Shown here one piece after another: positions 8,540 to 18,395 of a stretch of 64,000 nucleotides of DNA (position 1 is the stretch's first letter; each line of letters starts with the position of its first letter). Source of the DNA: Candidatus Planktophila sp. (GTDB taxonomy: Bacteria > Actinomycetota > Actinomycetes > Nanopelagicales > Nanopelagicaceae); NCBI GenBank assembly GCA_030649935.1, contig JAUSFN010000013.1:1-64000 (forward strand), written 5' to 3'. The position numbers were made by a program, and so were the translations under genes. The notes under the pieces were generated by a model. That model was not told where the DNA came from. It saw nothing but the letters and a program-made list of their open reading frames with translations, and searched no databases.

Positions 8540-10681
8540 ATGATGGGGTTATGGGTTCGCGCCGTAATCCGCCACCGCTTAATCATCATTGCTGTGTGGA
8601 TTGCAATATCGGCTGCTGGTGCATTTGCGAGCACCAATATTGATCAGCGCCTGACTACATCTCTTGAAGTGCCGGGCAGCCAATCAGCTCAAGCCGATGA
8701 GATTCTTACAACTCAATTTGATGAAAACATTCAAGGCACATTTACAGTTCTTTATAAATTCAAAACTTCTACTCCGGCCGAAATACAGGGCTACAAATTC
8801 TCCATCTCAAAAGCTGCCGAGGGAATTACCGGCGCCAAGGTGGTTCAACAAAGAGCAATGGGTGGAATTCTCATTGCGAGCATTACTACCCCCTATTCAC
8901 TGCTTGATGCCGCCGCTCAAACTGAAGGCCTTCGCGCTGCCATTGAAGAAGCCGGATTGCCAGGTGCGCTAGTAACTGGTCCCCCAGCTATTAACCATGA
9001 TGTCACGCCAATATTGGCCAACGATTTACATCGTGGCCAATTTGTTGCCATCGCGGTAGCTCTCCTTCTTCTCATTCTTATGCTTGGGTTTTCGATATCT
9101 GTAATAATTCCGATTATTTTTGCGGCCGCATCGATTTCTCTGGCGATCGCCTTGGTGTATCTGCTAGCACATAAGATGCTCATGGTTTTGTATATTCCAA
9201 ATATCGTTGAACTTATCGGCCTCGGACTTGCAATCGATTACTCGCTACTTCTACTTCATAGATACCGTCGCGAATTACGGAAAAACTCTGATGGCAATGT
9301 AAACGATGCAATTCTTACCACCATGGCAACGGCAGGCCGTACGGTTTTGATTTCAGGGACAATAGTGTGTATTGCCTTAGCGACTTTGCTTCTAGTTCCA
9401 GTCCCCTTTGTTCGCTCTCTTGGCACTGCAGGGTTTATTGTTCCGATGACATCGATGTTGGCGGCTATCACTTTGGCACCCGCCCTGCTCTCTTTGCTGG
9501 GCAAACATGCAGTGTCAACTATTGGCTTCCCGGGCATCATCGGTCGCAAGGATGTGTTATCTGGATCATGGGCAAAGATCGCCCGCTTTGTAACCACAAA
9601 ACCCAAGTCAGTCTTTATAGGTTCATTAATAACACTTGCAATAATGGCATCCTCCATCTTTTGGCTTGCTATTACTCCTAGTTCGTTAATGGCGATTCCA
9701 GCCAATCTAGAATCCTCACAAGCGTTGTCGTTAATTACTAATCGCGCCGGTCCTGGTGTCATCACTCCTCATGAGCTTGTCATAGATCTTGGCGAGGATG
9801 GACAAGCAGATTTGCCGACCGTAAATACGGCGCGCATGAAGTTAGCAAAAACACTAACGAGAAACTCTGAAATATTTATCGTTGCAACGGATAATAAAGC
9901 GCCATTTATCGATGCTGACGGGCGGTACCTGAGAATTTTCGTTGTCGGCCAACACGGCCTTGGACTGCCCGAGAGTAATGATTTAGTCAAAACTCTTCGT
10001 GCAATTGATTTAGAGGCAGCAGGCTTTACTCCTGAATCCACTGCTTATCTCGGCGGTGCTTCGGCACAAGGCGTTGATTTAATTAGGGTGATTCTTCAAA
10101 CAATTCCATGGATTATTGTGCTTGCGCTACTTTTGACTTACATATTATTGACGCGTGCCTTACGTTCACTGATATTGCCTATTAAAGCAATCATATTGGA
10201 TTTGATTTCCATTGCCGTCGCTTTTGCTGCATTAGTGGCGGTCTTTCGCTTTGGATTTGCATCGTCGATTCTTCAAACGTATAGGCTTGATCAAATTGAA
10301 GTTTGGGCACTCATCTTTTTGAGTGCAGTTCTCTTTGGTTTATCGATGGATTATGAACTCTTTCTTGTCTCTCGAATGCGCGAAGCACGTGATAAAGGTG
10401 CGACAAATAATGAGGCCATCGTTGAGGGATTTGCACATACCGGCGGTGTTGTTAGTGCGGCAGCAATTATTTTTGTTGCTGCAATGAGTGGATTTGTTAT
10501 GGGCCATTTTGCAGGTTTACAGCAAATAGGTATCGGCCTTGGAGTAGGAGTTCTTATCGATGCCACGATTATTCGTGGACTCTTGCTGCCGAGTGCAATG
10601 GTCTTGCTTGGCCGTTGGAACTGGTGGATTCCTGTTTGGACGGCTCGATTACTAAAAACTAAAGCCTCACCTCTGGATTAA
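8540..10681 (+). CDS. MMPL/RND family membrane transporter
   Basis: About 713 residues with two repeats of large extracytoplasmic loop plus membrane helices, as in YdfJ/MmpL-type RND permeases. GLGLAIDYSLLLLHRYR (first half) and FGLSMDYELFLVSRMRE (second half) are the family's central-helix motifs with the proton-relay D-Y pairs. I start it at the ATG at 8540, seven bases after TAGACT; GTG at 8534 is in frame but only one base from that element. Cargo unknown, likely lipid or drug. Its 3' end is built into a bidirectional terminator. Confidence 0.88.
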   Translation: MMGLWVRAVIRHRLIIIAVWIAISAAGAFASTNIDQRLTTSLEVPGSQSAQADEILTTQFDENIQGTFTVLYKFKTSTPAEIQGYKFSISKAAEGITGAKVVQQRAMGGILIASITTPYSLLDAAAQTEGLRAAIEEAGLPGALVTGPPAINHDVTPILANDLHRGQFVAIAVALLLLILMLGFSISVIIPIIFAAASISLAIALVYLLAHKMLMVLYIPNIVELIGLGLAIDYSLLLLHRYRRELRKNSDGNVNDAILTTMATAGRTVLISGTIVCIALATLLLVPVPFVRSLGTAGFIVPMTSMLAAITLAPALLSLLGKHAVSTIGFPGIIGRKDVLSGSWAKIARFVTTKPKSVFIGSLITLAIMASSIFWLAITPSSLMAIPANLESSQALSLITNRAGPGVITPHELVIDLGEDGQADLPTVNTARMKLAKTLTRNSEIFIVATDNKAPFIDADGRYLRIFVVGQHGLGLPESNDLVKTLRAIDLEAAGFTPESTAYLGGASAQGVDLIRVILQTIPWIIVLALLLTYILLTRALRSLILPIKAIILDLISIAVAFAALVAVFRFGFASSILQTYRLDQIEVWALIFLSAVLFGLSMDYELFLVSRMREARDKGATNNEAIVEGFAHTGGVVSAAAIIFVAAMSGFVMGHFAGLQQIGIGLGVGVLIDATIIRGLLLPSAMVLLGRWNWWIPVWTARLLKTKASPLD

Positions 10682-10697
10682 CCAAAGGTGAGGCTTT
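10661..10697. terminator. bidirectional terminator hairpin
   Basis: A perfect 12-base inverted repeat, AAAGCCTCACCT (10661-10672) and AGGTGAGGCTTT (10686-10697), with a 13-base loop. The left arm lies inside the last codons of the MMPL gene. Flanking A- and T-rich ends serve both strands, between convergent genes. Confidence 0.85.
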
Positions 10698-10717
10698 AGC
10701 CTCTTAACGCCTATTGA

Positions 10718-12388
10718 CTACTTTTTGATATTAATCATAAATGTCATCATTGGAATCTGATAACCTAATGCAAGCCCTGGAAAATCTTTATCCCATGTCA
10801 ACATTGGAACTAATCCAAATGGTGTGTTGGCAAAGGATGGTTGTGGGGTATACATCAACGGACGTAGATTAATGACGTGAGTACCAGGTCCTCCAGTTGC
10901 ACGAAGTCTAAAGACTACATATCCATTGGAGTTGAAGCCGCAGCCATAACCGATATATGCATTGTCATATGTAAGAGCCAGAGTGTTATCCATCTGAGTC
11001 CAGCCAACTCCCTTGACTGAGATTGTGAACTCTTCTCCCTCTTTAAATGAGGTCTTAGGAACTCCTGCCTGTCCCTTGGCAAGAACCTCTGGAGTACGTC
11101 GTGGGTCAAAGCTTGCAATTCCCATTGACGCAACTTTTCCCTTCTTATCCAGTTGAGGCATGATGCTTTGCTTAACGTAGAAGGAGGCCTGAGCCTGAAC
11201 CACATTGTCCTGCTTAACTTGAATTACATGCCATCCTCCAAGATGATCTGGGATTGTTACTTCAGAGGATAAAGTGCCATCTATAACCTCGGCATTTGCT
11301 AGAGGAATAGGGTTGTAGACCCAACATGTACCAGTGGTGCAGTTAAAGCGGTTTCCCGTGACTGTAGACCAGACAATGTTATGAGTTCCTTTAGTAGACA
11401 AGCCAGTAACTTTTACTGTGGTCTTACTTAGAACTGGTCCACTCCCATTTGAAAGAGACATAGCCGCTGTAGTAGCTGGATTGAGGCCTGCGTTTGAGAG
11501 CAAAGTTCTCTGTTCAACTGTAGGTGTCGCCGTTGGTGGATATACAACAGTTGGTTTTTGAATACCAGGATCCTTTGTAACTGTAAATGCCTCTGCTCCT
11601 GGGAATCCGAATGGGTTTGGTGATTGGATAATGTTCAAATATGAGAAATTAATGGCCGCATGGGCTTGAATCCAATGTTTACCTACCGGACCAGTTGCGG
11701 TGATTGTTGCGCGAGCTGTTCCACGTGTCCAACGCGCCAACATTTGACCAGCATATTTGTTGTCATAAAGCAGTGCTGAGCCCGCACCATAAACATCAGA
11801 TCCAAGTCCTGTGTACTCAACTGTTATGAGGGTACCAATTGGACCGCTCTTTGGAGTGATTTTAAATGAACGTGCTATTTGGGCGGCTCCGTGGCCAACT
11901 GCAACCCCATTCATTACAGCATAAACATCATGAAGGGCGCCGAAGTCGGCAGGAATCTTGCCTTCATAGACAAAGTTACCTGAAGAGTCGGTTTTAATCG
12001 TTGCGATATCAACAAAGTACTTTGTGCGAGAAACACCCATGTAGTTAACGGTATTTGGCTGCACATCGGTTATCCACGTTGCATCGTTTGTTGCCCAAAC
12101 AAGAGTCAATGGAGTGTTCACTGGAAGCGTTGTGCCACTTATCTTAAATGGATCCCCAGTTACTCCGGACTCAGGTGTAACCGAAAGATTGACCATGTTG
12201 ATTGGTGTTGTAAAGGTGGCAGATTTCAAACCAGTAAATGGCAGTGCATATGCCGATGAAATCTCCTTTGGAGGTGTCAAATTTACTGGGTTTGAAGTCT
12301 CTGCGGCCTGAGCCATTGGTACAAAAATCGATAAACTAAGAATTGCGGCAGTGCCAATACTTAGAATCCTTCCAGTCTTACTTTTCAT
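10718..12388 (-). CDS. secreted protein of unknown function with Ig/IPT-like repeats
   Basis: 556 residues with a Sec signal peptide ending AQAAE near residue 29. Not assigned to a family. The body is rich in Thr, Val, Gly and Pro and shows repeated beta-rich units that begin in similar ways: LSVTPESGVTGDPFKISG, FKITPKSGPIGTLITVEY, and later LSKTTVKVTGL. That pattern resembles IPT/TIG or Ig-like folds. Two cysteines in NCTTGTCW could form a disulfide. No anchor motif is visible at the C-terminus. The gene lies in a run of three minus-strand secreted proteins. Confidence 0.8.
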   Translation of the reverse strand: MKSKTGRILSIGTAAILSLSIFVPMAQAAETSNPVNLTPPKEISSAYALPFTGLKSATFTTPINMVNLSVTPESGVTGDPFKISGTTLPVNTPLTLVWATNDATWITDVQPNTVNYMGVSRTKYFVDIATIKTDSSGNFVYEGKIPADFGALHDVYAVMNGVAVGHGAAQIARSFKITPKSGPIGTLITVEYTGLGSDVYGAGSALLYDNKYAGQMLARWTRGTARATITATGPVGKHWIQAHAAINFSYLNIIQSPNPFGFPGAEAFTVTKDPGIQKPTVVYPPTATPTVEQRTLLSNAGLNPATTAAMSLSNGSGPVLSKTTVKVTGLSTKGTHNIVWSTVTGNRFNCTTGTCWVYNPIPLANAEVIDGTLSSEVTIPDHLGGWHVIQVKQDNVVQAQASFYVKQSIMPQLDKKGKVASMGIASFDPRRTPEVLAKGQAGVPKTSFKEGEEFTISVKGVGWTQMDNTLALTYDNAYIGYGCGFNSNGYVVFRLRATGGPGTHVINLRPLMYTPQPSFANTPFGLVPMLTWDKDFPGLALGYQIPMMTFMINIKK

Positions 12389-12443
12389 ATTTTTCTCTCC
12401 ATTTTTCTATATATATATATGTGTGTGAACAATTACTTTGCCC

Positions 12444-12495
12444 ATTCTCAACTCAGCGCTGATTTATTCTTTGAATCGACGCTGAGTCGAGAACG
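12444..12495. terminator. long hairpin between two secreted-protein genes
   Basis: TTCTCAACTCAGCG near 12445-12458 pairs with CGCTGAGTCGAGAA near 12480-12493, with an inner GATTT/GAATC contact. There is no clean T-run on the minus strand, so it may terminate the gene at 12511-13464, or be a processing or stability hairpin. Confidence 0.55.
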
Positions 12496-12510
12496 GCTTT
12501 TAATATCTAT

Positions 12511-13464
12511 TTACGCGGTTGGAAGTGCGTAAAGGGTTAGTAATGAGCCTGTTGCTGCCCAGGTAGGTGTATAAGATCCGGTTGCACCCTCAATTGGTTG
12601 AGAAAGCGTACGGTTGCGGTAGAAAGAGATTCTTTTAAATGTAAACTTGCCAGCATCGTCTAAAACTGGTGCTCCAGCTGCATCTCGTACCAAAACGCGC
12701 TTAGTTGAAAGAACTTTTACAATAGAAGTACTTTTGGCAGTAAATGTAACTTTGAAATTAATGACACCTAACGAGTTGTAAAGAGGAGCGGCACCCGTTG
12801 CAAGGGCATAGGTCCAGAATGCTCCACCTGCGTGATTTCCGTAACGAAGAGGCTGTGGATCTTTTATGCCACTGATTTCGATTGTGGCCTTTGCAGTATT
12901 TCTAGGATCCATTGCTACTCCGCCTTCGTCAGCGTTATTGGCAAAGATACGAAAAACGATTTTTTGGCCAAGAATGTATTGGGTTGTTACATTGCATCCT
13001 GTTCCAAATCGTGGTGCAAGTGGACCTGTGGCACCCGTTGCTAAAACCTGATCGACATAGATACTAATTGGTGACATCGTTCCCTGTTGAGGAACACCCA
13101 CCTTGACGATGAGTTGAGCATCTACTGCTGTGAAATTAACTGCATCGGTTGGCGTAAGAGTTCCAGAAAGAACCGTTGGTCCGCCTTTTGTCGGAGTCCA
13201 CGAACATTTTGCAATAAATGGCGATACCGTGGTGGTAGCCACTGCTTCACAACCTTTAATGACTACTCCAGCCTCTGAGAACTTAACGCTTCCTGCGGTG
13301 CTGGCTGTTGCTGTGATGAATACTGGCCCTAAATCAACGACCGCAGCTCTTTCAGCAAGTACAAGTGTTGGGGTAACCGCTGCATATGCAGGTGCGCTCC
13401 CCACAATTGCGCCGCCAAAAAGTGCAACTGCACTTATGACAGCTACTCCAATTTTCCTGTTCAT
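12511..13464 (-). CDS. secreted protein with Ig-like domain, function unknown
   Basis: 317 residues; signal peptide about residues 1-28 (APAYAA). Residues ~30-125 look like a bacterial Ig-like (Big_3-type) domain: VDLGPVFITATASTAGSVKFSEAG through GPTVLSGTLTPTD, a stretch common in actinobacterial surface proteins. The remainder is beta-rich and unassigned. Not LPxTG-anchored. Same orientation as its neighbours but separated by hairpin-containing spacers, so probably its own transcript. Confidence 0.78.
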   Translation of the reverse strand: MNRKIGVAVISAVALFGGAIVGSAPAYAAVTPTLVLAERAAVVDLGPVFITATASTAGSVKFSEAGVVIKGCEAVATTTVSPFIAKCSWTPTKGGPTVLSGTLTPTDAVNFTAVDAQLIVKVGVPQQGTMSPISIYVDQVLATGATGPLAPRFGTGCNVTTQYILGQKIVFRIFANNADEGGVAMDPRNTAKATIEISGIKDPQPLRYGNHAGGAFWTYALATGAAPLYNSLGVINFKVTFTAKSTSIVKVLSTKRVLVRDAAGAPVLDDAGKFTFKRISFYRNRTLSQPIEGATGSYTPTWAATGSLLTLYALPTA

Positions 13465-13505
13465 TTCTACTCCTTATAGTGGTTTATTTGCGTGGGTTTT
13501 TTAAA

Positions 13506-14204
13506 CTATTTTGTAACGATATTTCCTGCGATTGTGAACTTAATGGCATTGATTTCCTTAGCGCCAGCTGTTGTTGATTTGATACTAAATGATCCACCGG
13601 TAACTTTTAGAGTTCCAGTCGCGCCTGCATATTTGCCAGTTCCACCATTAATAATTGCATTGCCTGTAAAAGTGACAGTGGTAGGTGCATCTGCATCTTC
13701 GGCACACGCTTTAGCCGATGAATCAAATGTGAGTTTCAAAGTATTTCCGCCACCACTTAATGTGCCAGTACCATTGAAAGTATCGCATTGATTTGCTGGG
13801 GAAGATGATCCGGTTCCCGCTAGATCAGTAAGTCCTAAAACATTTCCAGTTCCCGTACCATCTACGGATGTAGCTTGAACAAAACTATCGCCCCAGAGTA
13901 GTCCGATTTTCCCAGTGTATGTTCCTGAGAATGCAACGGTTGCTACAGTAGAAGGAGCAGTTGTAGTTGGCTTTACTGTTGGCTTTACCGTTGGCTTGAC
14001 CGTTGGCTTTACAACTGGTTTTTTAATTTTAAATCCAGTTGGGCATTTTGGCTTGACTGCAGTAACTTTCTTTATAATCTTTCCTTTGTAGCAAGTGATC
14101 GTTTTTGTGGCAGCATTTGCAGTTGGTGTTACAGTTACTACTACTGTTAGCGCCATCAGCACAACGAAAATCTTTGCGAGCTTCTTTTTTTGTGTTGATT
14201 TCAT
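13506..14204 (-). CDS. small secreted protein with KPTV repeats
   Basis: 232 residues with signal peptide (ANAAT near 31). Just after it comes TITCYKGKIIKKVTAVKPKC, a two-cysteine segment, then about four KPTV repeats as a basic, Pro/Thr-rich spacer. The C-terminal ~150 residues are Gly/Thr-rich beta (FSGTYTGKIG to GNAIINGGTGKYAGATGTL). A similar cysteine segment appears in the Rieske protein at 18396 (INCTRVGQ to YSCVKSKGKLIWK), so it may be a shared cell-envelope module of this lineage (inference). Function unknown. Confidence 0.78.
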   Translation of the reverse strand: MKSTQKKKLAKIFVVLMALTVVVTVTPTANAATKTITCYKGKIIKKVTAVKPKCPTGFKIKKPVVKPTVKPTVKPTVKPTTTAPSTVATVAFSGTYTGKIGLLWGDSFVQATSVDGTGTGNVLGLTDLAGTGSSSPANQCDTFNGTGTLSGGGNTLKLTFDSSAKACAEDADAPTTVTFTGNAIINGGTGKYAGATGTLKVTGGSFSIKSTTAGAKEINAIKFTIAGNIVTK

Positions 14205-14460
14205 TGTAAATCCCCATCTCTCCCTGAAGTCATACCACTTACTTACATGCGAATCCTTTCATTCTCGCTATTTGTATGGTAAGAAATCCTGAGGGGTACC
14301 CCTAACGCTTGTATTACCTCAATCACGTTCATAGGCTCAACTATTCCCTGCGTCACATTTGCCCCACCTTCGCCACTTATTCACCTCAAATTTGACGAAA
14401 ATTCAAAAGATACACGCTAGAAATACGCTCACAATCGGCCTTGGGGTTTAAAGTTCTAGG
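14205..14460. other. divergent intergenic region
   Basis: Separates the minus-strand secreted gene from tldD. It holds the tldD -10 element TAAAGT (14449-14454, six bases before the GTG) and a short palindrome AGGGGTACCCCT near 14292. I see no gene or RNA in it. Confidence 0.5.
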
Positions 14461-15963
14461 GTGAATAAAAACGTAGATGCAGATTTCTTAGCTCTTCCAC
14501 TTTCGCACGTTACCGATGCAGCGATTAGCACTGCCAAAGATGCCGGCGCTTCCCATGTCGATGTCCGAATTGAGCGTACTCGCACTGGCCTACTCTCATT
14601 GCGCGATGCAAAACCAGAGACACAAAGTGATGAAACCAATGCAGGCCTAGGCGTTCGGGTAATTGTTAATGGCGCATGGGGATTTGCATCATCACCTGAA
14701 ATAACTGTCGAAGTTGCAAGGAAATTAGCTTTGACAGCGGTGGCCATGGCCAAAACATCAAAACCACTGTCAACTGAGTTTGTTTCACTTATAACCGAAC
14801 CCGTCTATGCCAATCAAATGTGGGTCTCTGATTATGAGATAGATCCATTTACAGTTTCAGATTCTGAGAAAAAGGACCGTCTCGCCCATTTGAGTAATGA
14901 GTTGTTAAGAAGTGAGATTGTAAATCACACATCGGCTCATTCAATGTATGTCAAAGAGCAGAAACACTATGCCGACTCTTACGGAACTAGTACCACTCAA
15001 CAGCGAGTACGCATACAGACTCAGATTGAAGCAATTTCAATTGGGGCACAGGGTTTTGAATCTATGCGTACTTTGGCTCAGCCCACAGGCTTTGGTTGGG
15101 AGTGGATGGGAAATAAGCATTGGAACTGGGATGCAGAAATTGCAGAGCTTCCAATTTTATTGGCCGAAAAGGTTGTTGCACCTTCAGTTGAAGCTGGTCG
15201 ATATGACATCTTGGTTCACCCTTCCAATCTCTGGTTAACAATTCATGAGTCCATAGGTCATGCAACTGAACTAGATCGTGCAATTGGATATGAGGCCAAC
15301 TATGCAGGCACATCTTTTGCAACGCCAGATAAACTAAATACTTTAAAGTACGGTTCATCTCTCATGAACGTTACTGGTGATCGAAATACGAGCCATGGTT
15401 TGAGTACCGTTGGCTTTGATGACGAGGGCGTCGCAGCACAAAAGTGGGATCTTATAAAAGATGGTGTTTTGGTTGGTTACCAGCTCGATCGTCGCATAGC
15501 TGCCCGTGTTGATCGAGATCGCAGCAATGGCTGTGCCTATGCCGACTCCCCCTCACATGTGCCCATTCAACGAATGCCTAATGTCTCATTAGCTGCTAAT
15601 CCAACTGGACCGACGTACGATGAGATGGTTTCATCGATGGAGGATGGAATCATCATCAAAGGTGATAAGTCGTGGTCAATTGATATGCAGCGATATAACT
15701 TCCAATTTACTGGTCAGCAGTTCCATCGAGTTAAAAATGGTGAAATCGTTGGCCAATTAAAAGACGTGGCTTATCAGGCGACTACAACGGATTTCTGGGG
15801 CTCTATGAAAGTTGTCGGTGGCCCATCAACGTATGTTCTTGGCGGTGCATTCAACTGTGGGAAGGCCCAACCTGGACAGGTCGCTGCAGTTAGTCACGGT
15901 TGCCCGGCGGCAATTTTCGACAAAGTAAATATTCTCAACACTGTAGCGGAGGCTGGCAAATGA
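14461..15963 (+). CDS. tldD: TldD-family metalloprotease
   Basis: 500 residues; the PmbA/TldD zinc motif is present as HESIGHATELDRAIGYEANY, including the H-E-x3-H core. Further family blocks: FDDEGVAAQKWDLIKDGVL and CAYADSPSHVPIQRMPN. TldD pairs with TldE to make a protease acting on unfolded or modified peptides, for example in microcin or CcdA processing. Start is GTG preceded by TAAAGT at six bases (leaderless type). The stop overlaps the next start as ATGA, as expected for a TldD-TldE pair. Confidence 0.9.
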   Translation: MNKNVDADFLALPLSHVTDAAISTAKDAGASHVDVRIERTRTGLLSLRDAKPETQSDETNAGLGVRVIVNGAWGFASSPEITVEVARKLALTAVAMAKTSKPLSTEFVSLITEPVYANQMWVSDYEIDPFTVSDSEKKDRLAHLSNELLRSEIVNHTSAHSMYVKEQKHYADSYGTSTTQQRVRIQTQIEAISIGAQGFESMRTLAQPTGFGWEWMGNKHWNWDAEIAELPILLAEKVVAPSVEAGRYDILVHPSNLWLTIHESIGHATELDRAIGYEANYAGTSFATPDKLNTLKYGSSLMNVTGDRNTSHGLSTVGFDDEGVAAQKWDLIKDGVLVGYQLDRRIAARVDRDRSNGCAYADSPSHVPIQRMPNVSLAANPTGPTYDEMVSSMEDGIIIKGDKSWSIDMQRYNFQFTGQQFHRVKNGEIVGQLKDVAYQATTTDFWGSMKVVGGPSTYVLGGAFNCGKAQPGQVAAVSHGCPAAIFDKVNILNTVAEAGK

Positions 15964-17342
15964 TATCTGCGCAAGATTTAATTGAAAAAATTACATCGGC
16001 TGCCACCTGTGATGACTGCATCGTTGTGATTAAGGATAAGACTCAAGCAAATTTACGGTGGGCGGGTAGCACTTTAACAACTAATGGAGTGATACAAGAG
16101 CGCAACGTCACCGTAATTGCATTTGTTGCAACCGAGGGGGGAATGGCCTCTGGGGGCGTATCGCGCACGGATGTCGGCCTGGCCGATGTTTCAACGTTAC
16201 TTGCAGAAGCAATTTCAGCCGCGAAAGCTGCAGGAAAAGCCGAAGACTATGCGCCACTTGCAACGAATCTCTCAATAGGTGATTGGTCTGCACCACATAC
16301 TCCAACTGGCCCAGAAGTATTTTCTACATTTGCACCTGCACTTGGCGATATGTTTTCACGATCTGTTGCCGACTCAATTGAACTCTTTGGATATGCCGAG
16401 CACACTCATGAGACTACATGGATAGGTTCAAAGGGTGGACTGCGTCTGCGCAAAGACTCCCCTATTGGCCGAGTAGAGATGACTGGAAAATCGCACGCTC
16501 GTTCACGTTCAACTTGGAACGGTGTCGAAACCCGTGATTTTAAAGACGTATCTGTGGCTTCAATCGACGCCCAGATTCGTCAACGTTTAACATGGCAGGG
16601 CACCAGAGTTGATTTACCTGCAGGTCGCTATGACACCGTGCTTCCTTCGGGATCGGTCGCTGATTTATTTATATACATGATGTGGGTATCGGCAGCCCGT
16701 GATGCACATGAAGGTCAATCTGTATTTTCCAAAAAAGGCGGCGGTACCCGCGTCGGGGAGAAACTTTCAAATGTTGGCTTCCAGTTTTTTAGCGATCCTG
16801 ATTACAAAGCCCTGCCCGCATCTAATTTCGTCGCGACACCAGTTAGCTCTCCTTTTTCTTCTGTCTTTGATAACGGGCAGCCAATTAAACGTGTTGATTG
16901 GTTCAAGGATGGTGTTTTACAAGCACTAATTCAGACACGTGCAACGGCGGCTTTAACAAAGTTGGATTTCACACCTATTGGCGAGAATGCAATTATCAGC
17001 GTCGATTCAGGCGCAGGCGGGTTAGAGGATTTAGTAAAGAAAGTTGATAACGGGTTACTACTAACTACATTCTGGTACATCCGCATGGTCGATCCAAACT
17101 CTCTATTGCTCACTGGACTCACCCGAGATGGTGTTTATCACGTGAAAGGTGGCGAAGTAGTAGGTGCTACCAATAACTTCCGCTGGAATGACTCTCCGGT
17201 TTCTGCCCTCAACCGGATTCTTCATGCAGGTGCAACTGAGTGGACTCAGCCTCGCGAATGGGCTGGCGATATGGGCAACATGGCAGTTCCACCGTTAGTG
17301 ATAAAGGATTTCAATATGTCGACTGTGAGTCCGGGAAGTTAA
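15960..17342 (+). CDS. tldE: TldE/PmbA-family protein
   Basis: 460 residues from the ATG overlapping the tldD stop; upstream in-frame codons would run inside tldD. PmbA/TldE fold: TWIGSKGGLRLRKDS, then LPAGRYDTVLPSGSVADL, with the C-terminal NNFRWNDSPVSAL. It lacks the HExxxH zinc motif, as TldE does. Partner subunit of the upstream gene, translationally coupled to it. Confidence 0.88.
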   Translation: MISAQDLIEKITSAATCDDCIVVIKDKTQANLRWAGSTLTTNGVIQERNVTVIAFVATEGGMASGGVSRTDVGLADVSTLLAEAISAAKAAGKAEDYAPLATNLSIGDWSAPHTPTGPEVFSTFAPALGDMFSRSVADSIELFGYAEHTHETTWIGSKGGLRLRKDSPIGRVEMTGKSHARSRSTWNGVETRDFKDVSVASIDAQIRQRLTWQGTRVDLPAGRYDTVLPSGSVADLFIYMMWVSAARDAHEGQSVFSKKGGGTRVGEKLSNVGFQFFSDPDYKALPASNFVATPVSSPFSSVFDNGQPIKRVDWFKDGVLQALIQTRATAALTKLDFTPIGENAIISVDSGAGGLEDLVKKVDNGLLLTTFWYIRMVDPNSLLLTGLTRDGVYHVKGGEVVGATNNFRWNDSPVSALNRILHAGATEWTQPREWAGDMGNMAVPPLVIKDFNMSTVSPGS

Positions 17343-17360
17343 GCCCCAGGAAGTTAAGCC

Positions 17361-18206
17361 TTAGGGATTAATCACTCCAGTTGATAGGAGCACTAGAAGC
17401 GTTGACCCCAAAACAACGCGATAAATTATAAATGGCAAAAAACTCCTTGTTGTAACGAATTTTAGTAACCAAGCAATAACGGCATAACCAACAACAAATG
17501 CAAAGCTGGTTGCAATAAACGTCTCTAAAAGCGAGTAGACCTGAGTTTCCGTGTTATCGCCCAGTGCGTCCTTAAGTTCATAAAAGCCACTTCCAAAAAC
17601 TGCTGGTATCGCTAATAAAAAGGAGTACCGAAGCGCAGCTTCGCGGCTGTAGCCCAAGAACCGGCCCATTGCAATTGTTGCACCTGACCGTGAAACGCCT
17701 GGCATTAAAGCCAACGATTGAGCTAGGCCATAAAGAATTCCGTGTTTAGTACTTAGCTCTTTAAGCCCACGTTTACTTTTACCATAGTAATCTGCCAAGC
17801 CAAGTACGATTCCAAAAACGATTAAGACAGTAGCTATCAACCACAGGGAACGAAGTTCATTTCTAATAATATCTTGGCCTAAATAACCAAGAATAACTAT
17901 TGGAAGCGATCCTATTATGATTAGCCAGCCCATACGAGCTTGCAATTTTTCTTCGTTAGGAAGTGTTGCACGAAGAACACTTTGTCGAAACCAAGCAACA
18001 ATTATCTTCTTAATGTCATTCCTAAAGAATATGAGTACAGCTAATTCAGTGCCTATCTGAGTGATGGCCGTAAATCGAGCGCCGGGATCTTGAGCATTTG
18101 AAAAAAACTCTCCAGCAATTCTTTGGTGGGCACTCGATGAGATCGGTAAGAATTCGGTGAGTCCCTGCAAAACTCCTAAGAAAATCGATTCAAACAATGA
18201 AGTCAC
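17361..18206 (-). CDS. uppP: undecaprenyl-diphosphatase
   Basis: 281 residues, about eight membrane helices. Both BacA/UppP catalytic boxes are seen: GLTEFLPISSSAH (residues ~15-27) and PGVSRSGATIAMGR. It dephosphorylates undecaprenyl-PP to recycle the peptidoglycan lipid carrier. Convergent with tldE with only 18 bases between the stops; there a short sequence AGGAAGTTAAGCC is repeated around the tldE stop. Start ATG has AAGGTGA upstream. Confidence 0.93.
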   Translation of the reverse strand: MTSLFESIFLGVLQGLTEFLPISSSAHQRIAGEFFSNAQDPGARFTAITQIGTELAVLIFFRNDIKKIIVAWFRQSVLRATLPNEEKLQARMGWLIIIGSLPIVILGYLGQDIIRNELRSLWLIATVLIVFGIVLGLADYYGKSKRGLKELSTKHGILYGLAQSLALMPGVSRSGATIAMGRFLGYSREAALRYSFLLAIPAVFGSGFYELKDALGDNTETQVYSLLETFIATSFAFVVGYAVIAWLLKFVTTRSFLPFIIYRVVLGSTLLVLLSTGVINP

Positions 18207-18395
18207 CTTTTCTCCTTACCGATCGAGTTCCAATACTAACTTCCACCCGCCTTGTACGAGGCAGAAAGAGCACAGCGCCTATACAAAGTCGCAGAGATTC
18301 TTTTCAGACATAGGTCAATGTTGGCTTTCTCATAGTAGGGCTAGTCTTCGGCATTTATATAGAAATGAGGGTAGGTAAGCATTAAGGTGTGAATC

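Noticed and set aside
14285-14310. AGGGGTACCCCT palindrome as an operator
   Set aside because: Short, single, with no second copy or clear promoter overlap; not enough to call.
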